NCBI GenBank assembly: GCA_910579425.1 | Contig: CAJTVL010000026.1 | Location: 1-56,173, forward strand | DNA: 56,173 bases | Reading direction: 5' to 3' | DNA from: an uncultured Lachnospiraceae bacterium | GTDB lineage: Bacteria > Bacillota > Clostridia > Lachnospirales > Lachnospiraceae | Shown here: piece after piece, positions 25,939 to 35,780 of the stretch | Numbering within the stretch: the first letter of the stretch is position 1 | Layout of the letters: each line of letters opens with the position of its first letter | Notes under the pieces: generated by a model | Databases searched by the model: none | Seen by the model: only the letters and a program-made list of their open reading frames with translations | What the model was told of the DNA's origin: nothing | Translations under genes and position numbers: made by a program

Positions 25939-26470
25939 GTGTCCACAGGCGCGTTGCCGCCCACTCTCCCAGGTAGCTGCACCCGGTTCCGCTCAGGATT
26001 CCCATCAGCACATCCGTTGGATAATGCACCCCGACATAGAGACGGGATAAAGAGATCAGCCCCGCCATAACCACTGCGGGAACTCCGTATTTCCTTGGCA
26101 GTTTCCGGTAAAATACACCGGCCGATGCAAAGGAGATGGCGGCGTGACCGGAGGGAAAGGAAAATTCCGAGGGCTTTGTTACGATAGGGGTCAGCCCCTC
26201 AACCGCATAATAAGGCCGCACCCGCGCCACAAGATTTTTGAGCAGAATATTGTTTACGAGAAGGGAGGCCAGCAGGGCGCAGGCGCTTATGACTCCCACC
26301 TTTCTGGTTCTCTTTGGAATCAGCAGCAGGATCGTGGCTATGATCCACAAAATACCGGCGTTTCCAAGGCTGGTAATTATTTTCATAATGGGATCCAAAA
26401 AAGGATTCCTGATCATGTCCTGGATAAACAGAAGAATATTTCCGTCCAGACGAAGTAAACTCTCCCACAT
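25913..26470 (-). CDS. PAP2-family membrane phosphatase (BcrC-like)
   Basis: A 185-residue membrane protein with about five helices and the three acid-phosphatase motifs: KNLVARVRP, the PSGHAAIS block, and SRLYVGVHYPTD. In this size class the substrate is usually undecaprenyl pyrophosphate, recycled for wall synthesis, or phosphatidyl glycerophosphate. Sequence alone does not choose. AAAGGAG lies 11 bases before the ATG. The 3' end overlaps a terminator shared with the convergent YprB-like gene. Confidence 0.9.
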   Translation of the reverse strand: MWESLLRLDGNILLFIQDMIRNPFLDPIMKIITSLGNAGILWIIATILLLIPKRTRKVGVISACALLASLLVNNILLKNLVARVRPYYAVEGLTPIVTKPSEFSFPSGHAAISFASAGVFYRKLPRKYGVPAVVMAGLISLSRLYVGVHYPTDVLMGILSGTGCSYLGEWAATRLWTQKEGIPCG

Positions 26471-26557
26471 AATTTATGTACACTCCTTTCTGTCTGCTTC
26501 CGGCCCGGAAGCATGTGGATTACTTCAGGGCCATATCCCTCATTGGCGCCGCATTCT

Positions 26558-27115
26558 TTATGACAGCTCATTCCTTAAGACCTTGAGCAGCATGATATGA
26601 TATTCTTCATCTTTGATGATTCTGGACAGAACTGCGTTTACACAGTCGTCATCCATCATATCCATGTGCTTCTCATACTGATTGATGGCGGATCTCTCCG
26701 CTTCAATATCCGCTGTAATCATTTTAACTGCATTTTCCGGAATATCCAGATAATCCGGCGTCCACAGTCTTGGTCTTGCATTGCAGCCCCTTGCGGCAAA
26801 ATCCACTTTCCCGCCAAGAAGCCAGATCAATTCCCCCAGCTTCTGCAAATGCATCATCTCTGCTATGGCAATTCCCAGAAGAGTTTTCGCCAGAGGACAT
26901 TTTTCACAGGATAAACGGTTTTCATTATTGATATACTGAGTAATCGCGGAAAGTTCAGACACCGGGCCGCAGTAATCCACACTGAGCAGATTGGCATAGG
27001 CCTGGTTCCTTTCTCTGACCATGACGGGCGGATAAGGCAGATCCACCATAATCGGCTTGATCCCGGCAAAACTGCAGGTATTTGTATAGCTGTTTACAAA
27101 ACATTTTTCTTCCAT
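26558..27115 (-). CDS. Ferritin-like diiron/manganese protein
   Basis: A 185-residue four-helix-bundle protein. Two ExxH motifs (EMMH about residue 95, and DEEYH about residue 170) and glutamates in GPVSELSAI and EAERSAI make a complete dinuclear metal site, as in rubrerythrins, bacterioferritins and Mn-catalase/CotJC proteins. The N-terminal 45 residues contain several cysteines and no known domain. An AGGAG site precedes the ATG. Likely role: peroxide or iron handling, possibly spore-coat associated; the choice is not resolved. It stands alone, divergent from the debranching enzyme. Confidence 0.7.
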   Translation of the reverse strand: MEEKCFVNSYTNTCSFAGIKPIMVDLPYPPVMVRERNQAYANLLSVDYCGPVSELSAITQYINNENRLSCEKCPLAKTLLGIAIAEMMHLQKLGELIWLLGGKVDFAARGCNARPRLWTPDYLDIPENAVKMITADIEAERSAINQYEKHMDMMDDDCVNAVLSRIIKDEEYHIMLLKVLRNELS

Positions 27116-27231
27116 ATATATCTCCTGATAGATTCTTATAAGATAATATATGTCAGACTCTTTTTATTTTATCTTTTTATACAAAATAATACAAGTATTT
27201 TACTATTTTTTATCTTTTATAATGATTTTAG

Positions 27232-27260
27232 TTGCATTTTCATGGATTATCAGCTATACT
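27232..27260 (+). promoter_or_regulatory. Sigma-A promoter of the debranching-enzyme gene
   Basis: TTGCAT (27232-27237), a 17-base spacer and TATACT (27255-27260), 49 bases before the TTG start codon. Confidence 0.65.
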
Positions 27261-27309
27261 GGTGAAACACTTTTTGTTTTCGGACTACCTTTCTGAAAGG
27301 AGGTAATAC

Positions 27310-29436
27310 TTGAAGCTTTATACTCAGAAATATGTTCCCGAGCTCCATAAGTCATTGACCCCAATGGCAGAAATTGAAGGATTTCCGGTAAGGCCCGGGC
27401 TGTTTGATGTACATGGCGCCATGATGCTGCCGGTAGGCGTAAATTTTACGGTTCACACCCATTACGGAACCTCCTGTACTCTCCTTCTTTTTCACAGGGA
27501 TGCCGTAGAGCCCTATGCCAGACTTCCCTTTCCCGATGCCTATAAAATCGGGGATGTCTATTCTATGATTGTGTTTGGACTTGATATTGAGGAATTTGAA
27601 TATGCCTATCAGATTGACGGCCCCTATGAACCGGAAAACGGACTGGTCTTTAACCGCAATGCCATCCTGCTGGATCCTTATGCAAGGTCCGTTGCCGGTC
27701 AAAGGCTCTGGGGGGATCGGAAGCTGGGCGGATACCACGCACGTGTAGTCAGGGATGTCTTTGACTGGGGAGAAATGCCGCAGTCTACACGCACAATGAG
27801 CGACCTGATCATCTACGAACTGCATGTAAGAGGATTTACCTATCATCCCTCCTCCGGCGTAACACACCGGGGCACTTTTGCGGGACTCATGGAAAAAATC
27901 CCCTATCTGAAGGAACTGGGCGTCAATGCCGTGGAGCTGATGCCGATTTTTGAATTTGATGAAACCATGAATTCCCGGGAGGCAGGCGGTAAAACCCTGT
28001 ATGATTATTGGGGCTACAATACGGTGGGGTTTTTCGCTCCCAATACCAGCTATATCTCTACCGATGAATATAATCAGGAAGGCACTGAGTTAAAGGAGCT
28101 GATCAAGGCATTTCATGACAACGGCATCGAGGTGATTTTGGATGTGGTATTCAACCATACTGCCGAGGGGAATGAGCTTGGCCCTACCTTTTGCTTCAAG
28201 GGCTTTGACAATAAAGTTTATTATATGCTGACCCCCGAGGGGAACTATTACAATTTCAGCGGCTGCGGCAATACCTTAAACTGCAACAATCCCATTGTCC
28301 GTCTGCTGATTCTGGAATGTCTGCGCTATTGGGCCGTGAGCTACCGGATTGACGGTTTCCGCTTCGATCTTGCCAGTATCCTTGGGCGGCATGAGGACGG
28401 TTCGCCTCTTAATAATCCTCCTCTTCTTGAACTCCTGGCTACGGATCCTGTACTGCGCAATGTAAAACTGATTGCCGAGGCTTGGGACGCCGGCGGAATG
28501 TATCAGGTGGGGAAATTCCCTGCGAGCAAACGCTGGGCAGAATGGAACGGACGCTACCGAGACTCGATCCGGAGCTTTTTAAAGGGCGATTCCTGGTGCT
28601 GCTGGGACGCTGCCAGAAGTATTTCCGGCTCCGGCGATCTGTATGGAGGTTACTATTCCGACAATAACAACAATTATGCCGGATACAATTCCTGTGTCAA
28701 CTTTCTCACCTGTCATGACGGCTTTACCTTATATGATCTGTATTCCTACAATGAGAAGCACAACGAAGAAAACGGCTGGAACAATACGGACGGTTCTAAC
28801 GATAACAGAAGCTGGAACTGCGGGGTGGAAGGTGATACCGACGATCCTGATGTTTTGAGCCTGCGCTTCCGCATGATGCGCAACGCCTGCGCCGTGCTGA
28901 TGTGCAGCCGGGGGACTCCCATGTTCTTTGCAGGGGACGAATTCGGGAACTCCCAGTCCGGCAACAATAATGCCTATTGTCAGGATAATGAGATTTCCTG
29001 GCTGGATTGGGGGTTATTAGAAAAGAACCGGGATTTTTTTGAGTTCTTTAAATTCATGATTCATTATCGGCTTAAGCACCCTGTCATTCGCAAAAAACTG
29101 CCGGACGCCATCTGCGGCATGGCTCCCCTTCGAACCCACTGTACGAATCCGGAGGAGGCCGACATTCCCAGAGATGCCATGACCTTTGCCGTAAGCTTTG
29201 CCGGATATAACACGGAAACCGGAAAGGACGATCTGGTCTATGTGGCGATCAATACTTACTGGGAAGATGTCCGGGTCATGGTTCCTGAACTGAGCCACCA
29301 TTGTGCATGGTATTTGAGTGTCAACACCTGGGGAGATGAAAACGGACGCTATTTTTATCCCGAGGGTGAAGAGGTGCGGATTGAGCATGAGTTTATCATG
29401 CGTCCCCGCTCTGTCGCCGTATTTACAGGGCGGTGA
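27310..29436 (+). CDS. glgX: Glycogen debranching enzyme / isoamylase-type glucanohydrolase
   Basis: A 708-residue GH13 enzyme that hydrolyses alpha-1,6 branches of glycogen or starch. Order: an N-terminal CBM48-like domain, then the barrel with VILDVVFNHTAEGN, the nucleophile region GFRFDLASILG, the acid LIAEAWDAGG and the third carboxylate block NFLTCHDGFTLYDL. A C-terminal beta domain follows. The start is a TTG, supported by AAAGGAGG placed 7 bases upstream. It is monocistronic. Family GH13_11 covers both isoamylase and GlgX, so the exact chain-length preference is open. Confidence 0.92.
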   Translation: MKLYTQKYVPELHKSLTPMAEIEGFPVRPGLFDVHGAMMLPVGVNFTVHTHYGTSCTLLLFHRDAVEPYARLPFPDAYKIGDVYSMIVFGLDIEEFEYAYQIDGPYEPENGLVFNRNAILLDPYARSVAGQRLWGDRKLGGYHARVVRDVFDWGEMPQSTRTMSDLIIYELHVRGFTYHPSSGVTHRGTFAGLMEKIPYLKELGVNAVELMPIFEFDETMNSREAGGKTLYDYWGYNTVGFFAPNTSYISTDEYNQEGTELKELIKAFHDNGIEVILDVVFNHTAEGNELGPTFCFKGFDNKVYYMLTPEGNYYNFSGCGNTLNCNNPIVRLLILECLRYWAVSYRIDGFRFDLASILGRHEDGSPLNNPPLLELLATDPVLRNVKLIAEAWDAGGMYQVGKFPASKRWAEWNGRYRDSIRSFLKGDSWCCWDAARSISGSGDLYGGYYSDNNNNYAGYNSCVNFLTCHDGFTLYDLYSYNEKHNEENGWNNTDGSNDNRSWNCGVEGDTDDPDVLSLRFRMMRNACAVLMCSRGTPMFFAGDEFGNSQSGNNNAYCQDNEISWLDWGLLEKNRDFFEFFKFMIHYRLKHPVIRKKLPDAICGMAPLRTHCTNPEEADIPRDAMTFAVSFAGYNTETGKDDLVYVAINTYWEDVRVMVPELSHHCAWYLSVNTWGDENGRYFYPEGEEVRIEHEFIMRPRSVAVFTGR

Positions 29437-29455
29437 TTTTTCCGTGCGTTCCCAT

Positions 29456-29508
29456 AACGCCCCATAATCGGGCAGGGAAGATTTCCCCCTACTCGATTAT
29501 GGGGCGTT
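29456..29508. terminator. Long hairpin between convergent glgX and sensor kinase genes
   Basis: 15-base arms AACGCCCCATAATCG (29456-29470) and its complement (29494-29508) enclose a loop with an inner GGGAA/TTCCC pair. It lies 20 bases past glgX and 23 before the kinase stop. A strong T run is missing, but a T-rich stretch follows. Confidence 0.6.
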
Positions 29509-29530
29509 GTCAGCAAATTTTCTTATTTTT

Positions 29531-32500
29531 TCAGGCCATTACTTTATCCATCATATCAAACAGCTTCTCTACCTCAATAGGCTTGGCAATATGCCCGTTC
29601 ATCCCGCACATCAGGGCCTCCCGTCTGTCCTCCTCAAACGCGTTGGCCGTCATGGCCAGAATCGGTATGGCAGCAAGCTTTTTATCTTCAAATTTGCGGA
29701 TCAGCCTGGTGGCTTCATAGCCGTTCATCAGCGGCATCTGAACATCCATAAGCACTAGCTGATAATAACCGGGATCCGATTTCTGAAGCATATCCACCGC
29801 AATCTGGCCATCCCCGGCAACATCCACCTGAAAACCGGCCTCCTCCAAAATTGCCACTGCAATTTCCTGATTCAGCTCATTATCCTCTGCCAGCAGGATG
29901 CGTCCAGTAAAGTGCCTTACCGGCTTTTCTTCTTTTTTCACAGACTCTTCCGCCGCTGTATCCAGCACAGAGCGCAGGCAGCTTCTGAGTTCTGACAAGA
30001 AGAGCGGTTTACTGCAAAAAGCGCAAACGCCGGCTTCCCTTGCCTCTTCCTCAATATCAGACCAGTCATAAGCGGTAAGCACGATTACCGGCACCTTCCC
30101 GTCGGTTTCCTTTTGAATCCTGCGGGTGACTTCCACACCGTTCATATCGGGCAGCAGCCAGTCGACAATATACACGGAATAGTCATCTCCGCGCATTGCC
30201 GCCTGACGGGTGCGCAGTACCGCCTCCTTACCGGATAAGGTCCACTCCGCCCGCATTCCAAGCTGGCCAAGCATGTACGTGACTCCGTCACAGGAATTAA
30301 AATCGTCATCAACCACCAGCGCCCTGCAGTTTTTCAGTTCGGGGATTTCCTGCGGAACCTGTACTTCTGCAGTTAAACGGAAAGTGAACGAAACCGTAAA
30401 TTCCGTCCCTACATCCTTTTCGCTTTTGACATTAATGGTACCCTGCATCATATCCACGATATTTTTGGTAATTGCCATTCCAAGTCCGGTTCCCGGTATC
30501 CCGCTGAGGGTGGTGCTCTTTTCCCTCTCAAAGGGTTCAAAAATGTGTGCCACAAACTCTTCACTCATACCAATGCCCGTATCTTTGATACAGAATTCAT
30601 AATTGGCATAGCCCTCCGGCGCTCCCGGCTTTTCAGTCAGAATCATGCTGACCGAGCCCCCTGCTCCCGTATACTTCACAGAATTACTCAGCAAATTCAG
30701 CAGTACCTGATTCAGGCGCAGCTTATCGCAATAAATGTCCTCGTCCAGCACATCCACTGCATCGATATACAGTTCAAGCTGCTTGGCATGAATATCCGCC
30801 TGCAAAATACTCCGCAGCCCATGGAGAATATCCGGCAGGCTGCAGGGCTTCTCATCCAAATGGATCTTTCCGCTCTCAATCCGGCTCATATCCAAAACAT
30901 CATTGATCAGGCTGAGCAGATGATTCCCTGATGTCATAATCTTCTTTAAATACTCTTCCACCTGTTCTTTGCGGTCAATATGATTGATCGCCAAAGAGGT
31001 AAAGCCTACAATGGCATTCATGGGAGTGCGTATATCATGGGACATGTTGGAAAGAAATACGCTCTTTGCCTTATTGGCGCGGTTCGCCTGCATGAGGGCA
31101 TCCTCTAACAGGTTTTTCTTTTCCATTTCATTGCGGATCTCTGCATCCACACTGCGGAACCCCATCACGATTCCCCGGCTTGTTCCCCATTCTCCGGTGC
31201 GCACAGCCTTCAACTGATAGTATTCTGCCTCTTCCCCCCTGGAAATGCGGTAATTTGCATAGTAGAGTTCCTTTACCGAAAGCTCTTTTTTCAGCGCCTC
31301 CAGGGAGGACGTCTGCCTCAGCAGCTCTTTGTCCTCCTCATATACAAAGCTTTCTATGTACTGCCCCATACTCTCTTCATAGGAGCTCTCTTCCCGGAAG
31401 AGAATATCAAAGTCAGTTCCGTTCGTCCCATTGCTCTGGAGCGGTATCCCGGAGCCCGTTTCCAGATCAAGAAAATAGACAAACTCATAATCAATACTGA
31501 GCGCCTGGATCAATTGCTTATGGCGCATTTCCTGTAATCTTTCCTGCTGCTTTTGCACTGTCCAATCCAGCAAAAAGCGCTGGTAAATCAGTTCTCCGTT
31601 TTCTTCCAGCAGCTTTACATTTCCGATCACGTGTACCAGCTCCCCGTCTTTGTGACGGACACGGTACTCCACGCTGACGCTCTCGCCCACCGTCTTTAAG
31701 GAGCGGATACAGCTCTCTAACTTTTCCCTGTCTTCTTCAAAGACAGAGGATGCCACCATAAAAAATCCTTCCTTCAAAAGCTCCTCTTTGGAATCGTAGC
31801 CTAAAATGCGAAGCGCCGCCTGGTTCACGCTGATAATCCGTTTCCCGTCCATGGTATGGTGCATAACGCCGCACTCCAAATTGGTAAAAATGGTTTCAAG
31901 GGTTTGATTTTTCTGGACAATTTCCCGTTCATAAGCCCGTTCTTTGGTTACGTCAATAGCCACCCCCACTGTCCCCATTACGCTTCCGTCAATGTCATAC
32001 AAAGGAGACTTATAGGTAGTAAGCAGCCGATCCCCCTCTCCGGTCTTTACATGCTCTTCTGAGACAACCGTCTGCCGTCTGCGCATCACTTCATTTTCGG
32101 ATTCGATGCAGGCCGGATCATCCTCCTCCACATCCCAGATATAGGCGTGCCGCTGCCCTTCCACCTGTGCCTTGGTCTTTCCTACCGTCTCGCAGAAGCT
32201 GTCATTTACTTTTTCATGGACGCCCAGCTTATCCTTGTACCAGATCAGATTCGGTATGTTGTTGATCGTGGCATCAAAAAAGTGGCTTGTCTGCCAAAAA
32301 TCCTTGCCTGTCTTGTAAGCTTGCTGCCATCTCAGAAACCGGAAGTTTATTTCCTCGTCTTCCATAGGCATCACCCAAATATCTTTAATCTGCTCCAGAT
32401 CATCTTTTAGGGACAGCATCTGATCCGGATGGATGAGCGCAATAAGCTCACTTTTTGCCGTTTTGGCTGATAACAGTGTCCTGATCATCTCCCCCACATC

Positions 32501-32674
32501 CCAATCCTGCAGATTGGCTATGATAACATCTGCCTTGGCGGCTAGGTCTTCTACAGGCTTTTCACTTTCAGAAAATTCATGTGTAAAGTTCTCAAGGGGA
32601 AATGCTCCTTTTATTATTTCAAACACTCTGTTTTGGCGTCCTGCCAAATAGAACCGGATATGACAATGATACAT
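29531..32674 (-). CDS. Hybrid sensor histidine kinase with two receiver domains
   Basis: A 1047-residue cytosolic kinase with no clear membrane segment. Order: an N-terminal receiver-like region without the usual phospho-Asp (1-115), PAS domain 1 (about 130-250), PAS domain 2 (about 255-380), HisKA with SNMSHDIRTPMNA (His near 545), HATPase_c with NLLSNSVKYT and GTGLGMAI (about 640-760), REC1 with VDWLLPDMNG (about 780-900), and REC2 with LMDVQMPLMNGYEA (about 925-1040). No cognate output regulator is nearby. It has its own consensus promoter. Signal unknown; hybrid kinases of this shape are abundant in Lachnospiraceae. Confidence 0.93.
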   Translation of the reverse strand: MYHCHIRFYLAGRQNRVFEIIKGAFPLENFTHEFSESEKPVEDLAAKADVIIANLQDWDVGEMIRTLLSAKTAKSELIALIHPDQMLSLKDDLEQIKDIWVMPMEDEEINFRFLRWQQAYKTGKDFWQTSHFFDATINNIPNLIWYKDKLGVHEKVNDSFCETVGKTKAQVEGQRHAYIWDVEEDDPACIESENEVMRRRQTVVSEEHVKTGEGDRLLTTYKSPLYDIDGSVMGTVGVAIDVTKERAYEREIVQKNQTLETIFTNLECGVMHHTMDGKRIISVNQAALRILGYDSKEELLKEGFFMVASSVFEEDREKLESCIRSLKTVGESVSVEYRVRHKDGELVHVIGNVKLLEENGELIYQRFLLDWTVQKQQERLQEMRHKQLIQALSIDYEFVYFLDLETGSGIPLQSNGTNGTDFDILFREESSYEESMGQYIESFVYEEDKELLRQTSSLEALKKELSVKELYYANYRISRGEEAEYYQLKAVRTGEWGTSRGIVMGFRSVDAEIRNEMEKKNLLEDALMQANRANKAKSVFLSNMSHDIRTPMNAIVGFTSLAINHIDRKEQVEEYLKKIMTSGNHLLSLINDVLDMSRIESGKIHLDEKPCSLPDILHGLRSILQADIHAKQLELYIDAVDVLDEDIYCDKLRLNQVLLNLLSNSVKYTGAGGSVSMILTEKPGAPEGYANYEFCIKDTGIGMSEEFVAHIFEPFEREKSTTLSGIPGTGLGMAITKNIVDMMQGTINVKSEKDVGTEFTVSFTFRLTAEVQVPQEIPELKNCRALVVDDDFNSCDGVTYMLGQLGMRAEWTLSGKEAVLRTRQAAMRGDDYSVYIVDWLLPDMNGVEVTRRIQKETDGKVPVIVLTAYDWSDIEEEAREAGVCAFCSKPLFLSELRSCLRSVLDTAAEESVKKEEKPVRHFTGRILLAEDNELNQEIAVAILEEAGFQVDVAGDGQIAVDMLQKSDPGYYQLVLMDVQMPLMNGYEATRLIRKFEDKKLAAIPILAMTANAFEEDRREALMCGMNGHIAKPIEVEKLFDMMDKVMA

Positions 32675-32729
32675 TTTCTGTTTTCTCCTGTTTTGGGGTT
32701 ATAGAATCACATATTCTTGCTATATTACC

Positions 32730-32758
32730 ATTGTAACAAGCAGTTTTGGTTATGTCAA
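32730..32758 (-). promoter_or_regulatory. Sigma-A promoter of the hybrid kinase gene
   Basis: Perfect TTGACA (32753-32758), a 17-base spacer and TACAAT (32730-32735) on the minus strand, about 56 bases upstream of the start codon. Confidence 0.75.
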
Positions 32759-32904
32759 TATCGTGTTAACCCCTTGTCATAATGATTTTCATGCAACATT
32801 AAAACAATTTATCCGCAACAAATTTTATATCAAATTTTGAGATTATCTTCTATACTTATCATAACAGTATACTGACGAGCACTGAAAAAAAGGAGCGAAA
32901 AACT

Positions 32905-34224
32905 ATGTTAAAAATCACATTTATGGGAGCCGGAAGCACGGTATTTGCGAGAAATGTCCTGGGGGACTGCATGTGTACTCCCGCCCTGCGGGAGGCTGAG
33001 ATTGCGCTGTATGATATTGACGAGAAACGTCTGGAGGAATCCAATATCATACTTTCCGCCATCAACAAAAACGTGAACGAGGAACGGGCTAAGATCAGCA
33101 CCTATCTGGGCGTGGAAAACCGCAAAGCGGCCCTTGCCGGCGCAACCTTTGTGGTAAACGCCATTCAGGTGGGAGGATACGACCCCTGCACCATCACCGA
33201 TTTTGAGATTCCCAAGAAGTACGGTCTGAAACAGACTATCGCCGACACCCTTGGAATCGGGGGCATCATGCGCGCCCTGCGCACCATTCCTGTTCTGGAG
33301 GGCTTTGCCAGAGATATGGAGGAGGTCTGCCCCGGGGCTTATTTCCTCAACTACACCAATCCCATGGCCATGCTCACCGGCTATATGCAGCGCTTTACAA
33401 AGGTAAAAACCGTTGGGCTGTGCCACAGCGTACAGGTCTGCTCCGAGTCGCTGCTCAAAGGCCTTGGCATGGAGGACAGGCTGGAAGGCCGCACGGAGCT
33501 GATTGCGGGGATCAACCATATGGCCTGGCTGCTGAAGCTACACGATAAGGACGGCAACGACCTGTATCCCGAAATCCGCCGTCTGGCTGAGGAAAAGAAC
33601 AAAAACGAAAAGCACAGTGACATGGTCCGCTATGAGTATATCCGCCATCTCGGGTATTACTGCACGGAATCCAGCGAGCATAATTCGGAGTACAATCCTT
33701 TCTTCATCAAGAGCAAGTATCCGGAGATGATTGAGGACTATCAGATTCCTCTGGATGAATACCCCCGCCGCTGTGTGAAGCAGATCGAGGGCTGGGAGAA
33801 GGAAAAGGAATCCATCCTGGATAACGGCGCCATCACTCATGAGCGTTCCCGGGAGTATGCCTCCTACATCATGGAAGCCATCGTCACCAACAGGCCTTAC
33901 AAGATCGGCGGCAATGTGCTAAACCAGGGACTGATCGACAACCTTCCCTCCGACGCCTGTGTGGAGGTTCCCTGTCTGGTGGACGGAAGCGGTATCACCC
34001 CCTGCCATGTAGGTGCTCTTCCCACCCAGCTTGCAGCCATGAACATGAGCAACATCTCCGTCCAGCTCCTCACCATTGAGGCAGCCAAAGACAGAGATCG
34101 TAAAAAGATTTACCAGGCAGCCATGATGGATCCCCACACCGCTGCGGAGCTGAACATCCCTGACATTATTTCCATGTGTGATGAACTGATTGCCGCACAT
34201 GGGGAGTATATGAAAGAATATTGA
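32905..34224 (+). CDS. melA: GH4 alpha-galactosidase
   Basis: A 439-residue NAD+- and Mn2+-dependent glycosidase of family GH4. The Rossmann start KITFMGAGSTVFARN and the block LNYTNPMAMLTGY are present. The metal-binding cysteine signature reads CHSVQ, the variant typical of alpha-galactosidases; alpha-glucosidases have CDMP-like and 6-phospho-beta-glucosidases CNVP-like motifs. GINHMAWLL carries the second metal ligand. AAGGAG precedes the ATG. No sugar transporter is adjacent, so the substrate must come through a transporter outside the window. Confidence 0.92.
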   Translation: MLKITFMGAGSTVFARNVLGDCMCTPALREAEIALYDIDEKRLEESNIILSAINKNVNEERAKISTYLGVENRKAALAGATFVVNAIQVGGYDPCTITDFEIPKKYGLKQTIADTLGIGGIMRALRTIPVLEGFARDMEEVCPGAYFLNYTNPMAMLTGYMQRFTKVKTVGLCHSVQVCSESLLKGLGMEDRLEGRTELIAGINHMAWLLKLHDKDGNDLYPEIRRLAEEKNKNEKHSDMVRYEYIRHLGYYCTESSEHNSEYNPFFIKSKYPEMIEDYQIPLDEYPRRCVKQIEGWEKEKESILDNGAITHERSREYASYIMEAIVTNRPYKIGGNVLNQGLIDNLPSDACVEVPCLVDGSGITPCHVGALPTQLAAMNMSNISVQLLTIEAAKDRDRKKIYQAAMMDPHTAAELNIPDIISMCDELIAAHGEYMKEY

Positions 34225-34325
34225 TGAAACGTTAATATTTTATAAAATGAGTTGTAATTAATCAGAAATAGTGTATACTAAATAGAGCAGGTAATGCACA
34301 GCCCTAAGTGAGCGAGTTAACAGAT

Positions 34326-34356
34326 GGCAGGGACTACTTAAGTCTCTGCCACTTTT
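34326..34356 (+). terminator. Intrinsic terminator after melA
   Basis: Arms GGCAGGGACT and AGTCTCTGCC form a 10-bp stem with one G-U pair and a short loop, followed by ACTTTT, about 100 bases past the stop. The 300-base gap up to 34524 otherwise holds only the facing terminator of the restriction operon. Confidence 0.7.
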
Positions 34357-34404
34357 AAGTGTACCCGGAAGAAACAGGATCAAAAACAAGTTATTTATAC
34401 AAAG

Positions 34405-34431
34405 CAAAAAACGCCTTACTGAGTAAGACGT
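34405..34431 (-). terminator. Intrinsic terminator of the restriction-modification operon
   Basis: Minus-strand arms ACGTCTTAC and GTAAGGCGT with a TCA loop, followed directly by TTTTTT. It lies about 95 bases past the last gene of the operon, so all eight genes can be one transcript. Confidence 0.8.
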
Positions 34432-34524
34432 CTTTAGGAACTCCTTCTACACATGGCAGATGAGCTATTATTAGTATATGCGGTTTTCTGTAATTAGTCA
34501 ATAAGTTTGGAATGCAAACGTCTG

Positions 34525-35058
34525 TTATTTTTTCCCTGTCGATTGCACTTGAGCCTTATACTGTTCATAATGCTTGAGCTTTTTTCTTAACGAATGATCC
34601 TGTTCGAAATAGAAAGCTGTAACTAATAAACAATATGAATCTCGTCGTTCTACGACAACCATATAACGTTCTTCTTCAAGCAGCATATGTACTCTGGTTG
34701 TGTTTCGATATGGTTCGCTCCAAACTTTTACCCCTTCACATTCTTCACATTGTGTGGTATCACAATTATAATTTTCAATAAACGCACGAACCCATCTGAT
34801 TCTCTCACATCTTCTAAAATCAGGTACGCGCTCTCCGCTTTTTAGATAATCTTGACAGGTTACATGAAAGAATGCCTCTTCCTTTCCATATTCAATTGGA
34901 TGCCTACGAATATTTACCTGTTTCCCTTCAAATATAGGATGGGATTTTATAAAGTCATTCTGAAAAATCTCATATAATGCCCCTTGATATTTAGGATAGT
35001 CATTATCATAGTCATCCCAAAATTCTAATTTTGGCAACCAACAATTATCTCTTGTCAT
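34525..35058 (-). CDS. Uncharacterised protein, possible PBECR-type nuclease
   Basis: A 177-residue soluble protein, last gene of the restriction operon. The start ATG at 35058 overlaps the DUF3800 stop as ATGA and has GGGAGGG upstream. The C-terminal pattern RCERIRWVRAFIENY, then RVHMLLEEERYMVVVERRD, SYCLLVTAFYF and RKKLKHYEQYK, recalls the barnase/EndoU/ColicinE5-like fold (PBECR) that ends many phage and toxin proteins. This is a resemblance by eye. Two cysteine pairs (CEEC) lie in the middle. Translational coupling to the DUF3800 gene suggests the two work together. Confidence 0.4.
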   Translation of the reverse strand: MTRDNCWLPKLEFWDDYDNDYPKYQGALYEIFQNDFIKSHPIFEGKQVNIRRHPIEYGKEEAFFHVTCQDYLKSGERVPDFRRCERIRWVRAFIENYNCDTTQCEECEGVKVWSEPYRNTTRVHMLLEEERYMVVVERRDSYCLLVTAFYFEQDHSLRKKLKHYEQYKAQVQSTGKK

Positions 35059-35768
35059 ACTGTCCCTCCCGCTTCCCATGAAAGCAGGTTTATTTTTTCC
35101 TCACGCAATAGTGTTGTTTTTCGCAATGTATAGCCAGAACGATCTTTTATCAAATCAATCACTTCTTGCTTTGCACTACTTTTGATAAATCCATCAGGGA
35201 ATCTGCGATTTTCATAACCGATAGCCCCAATAATAACATCAACTATCTGCATGATTTGAACTTCGTCAGAACGTATAGGTTGTAATCGCCGAATCACTTT
35301 TTGAGAAAAGTCATACATAGAATTGCAGCATACTTCTCTCAATTTTTTTGCTTTTCGAGCAGAGTTAGTATCTTTAATGTCGATATAAACCTCATAGTTA
35401 TCGGTTGGAGAAAAAATAACTTTGAGCATGTCAAAATACATTTTATAATACCATGTATCATGCGTTTGATGATAGTGTTCATGATTCAGTTTTGTCTTAT
35501 CTGGAATAATAATACCCCGAAAATGTAAATCATCATCATCGAAAAAATAATTAACTAAATCTTTGTATAAATCAACTTTTGCCGGGCTGATTTTTGTCCA
35601 TTTCATTTCCATGGTTTCAGAAACATTATTTCTTTTTTTTATTTGACGAATACGCTCATTGATTTCTTTAAGTTTCAATTGTGCACACCACACAGCCCCT
35701 AACACCATCACATTACTGTTATCATGTTCAAGATGACATGTCTCATCACAGTAAACATTATACAACAT
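35055..35768 (-). CDS. DUF3800-domain protein (RNase H-like fold)
   Basis: A 237-residue protein of the DUF3800 family, predicted to have an RNase H-like fold. Acidic motif residues are in YCDETCHL near the N-terminus, EMKWTKI (about residue 53), YIDIKDT (about 128) and MQIVDVIIGAI (about 180), the positions expected for a metal-dependent nuclease site. DUF3800 genes are often found beside restriction systems, but their biochemical role is not established. GAGGTGAT precedes the ATG, 12 bases after the hsdR stop, so it belongs to the operon. Confidence 0.8.
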   Translation of the reverse strand: MLYNVYCDETCHLEHDNSNVMVLGAVWCAQLKLKEINERIRQIKKRNNVSETMEMKWTKISPAKVDLYKDLVNYFFDDDDLHFRGIIIPDKTKLNHEHYHQTHDTWYYKMYFDMLKVIFSPTDNYEVYIDIKDTNSARKAKKLREVCCNSMYDFSQKVIRRLQPIRSDEVQIMQIVDVIIGAIGYENRRFPDGFIKSSAKQEVIDLIKDRSGYTLRKTTLLREEKINLLSWEAGGTV

Positions 35769-35780
35769 GTTTTCATCACC

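Noticed and set aside
34225..34325. Riboswitch or small RNA after melA
   Set aside because: Only the melA terminator hairpin is evident; no conserved aptamer pattern was found.
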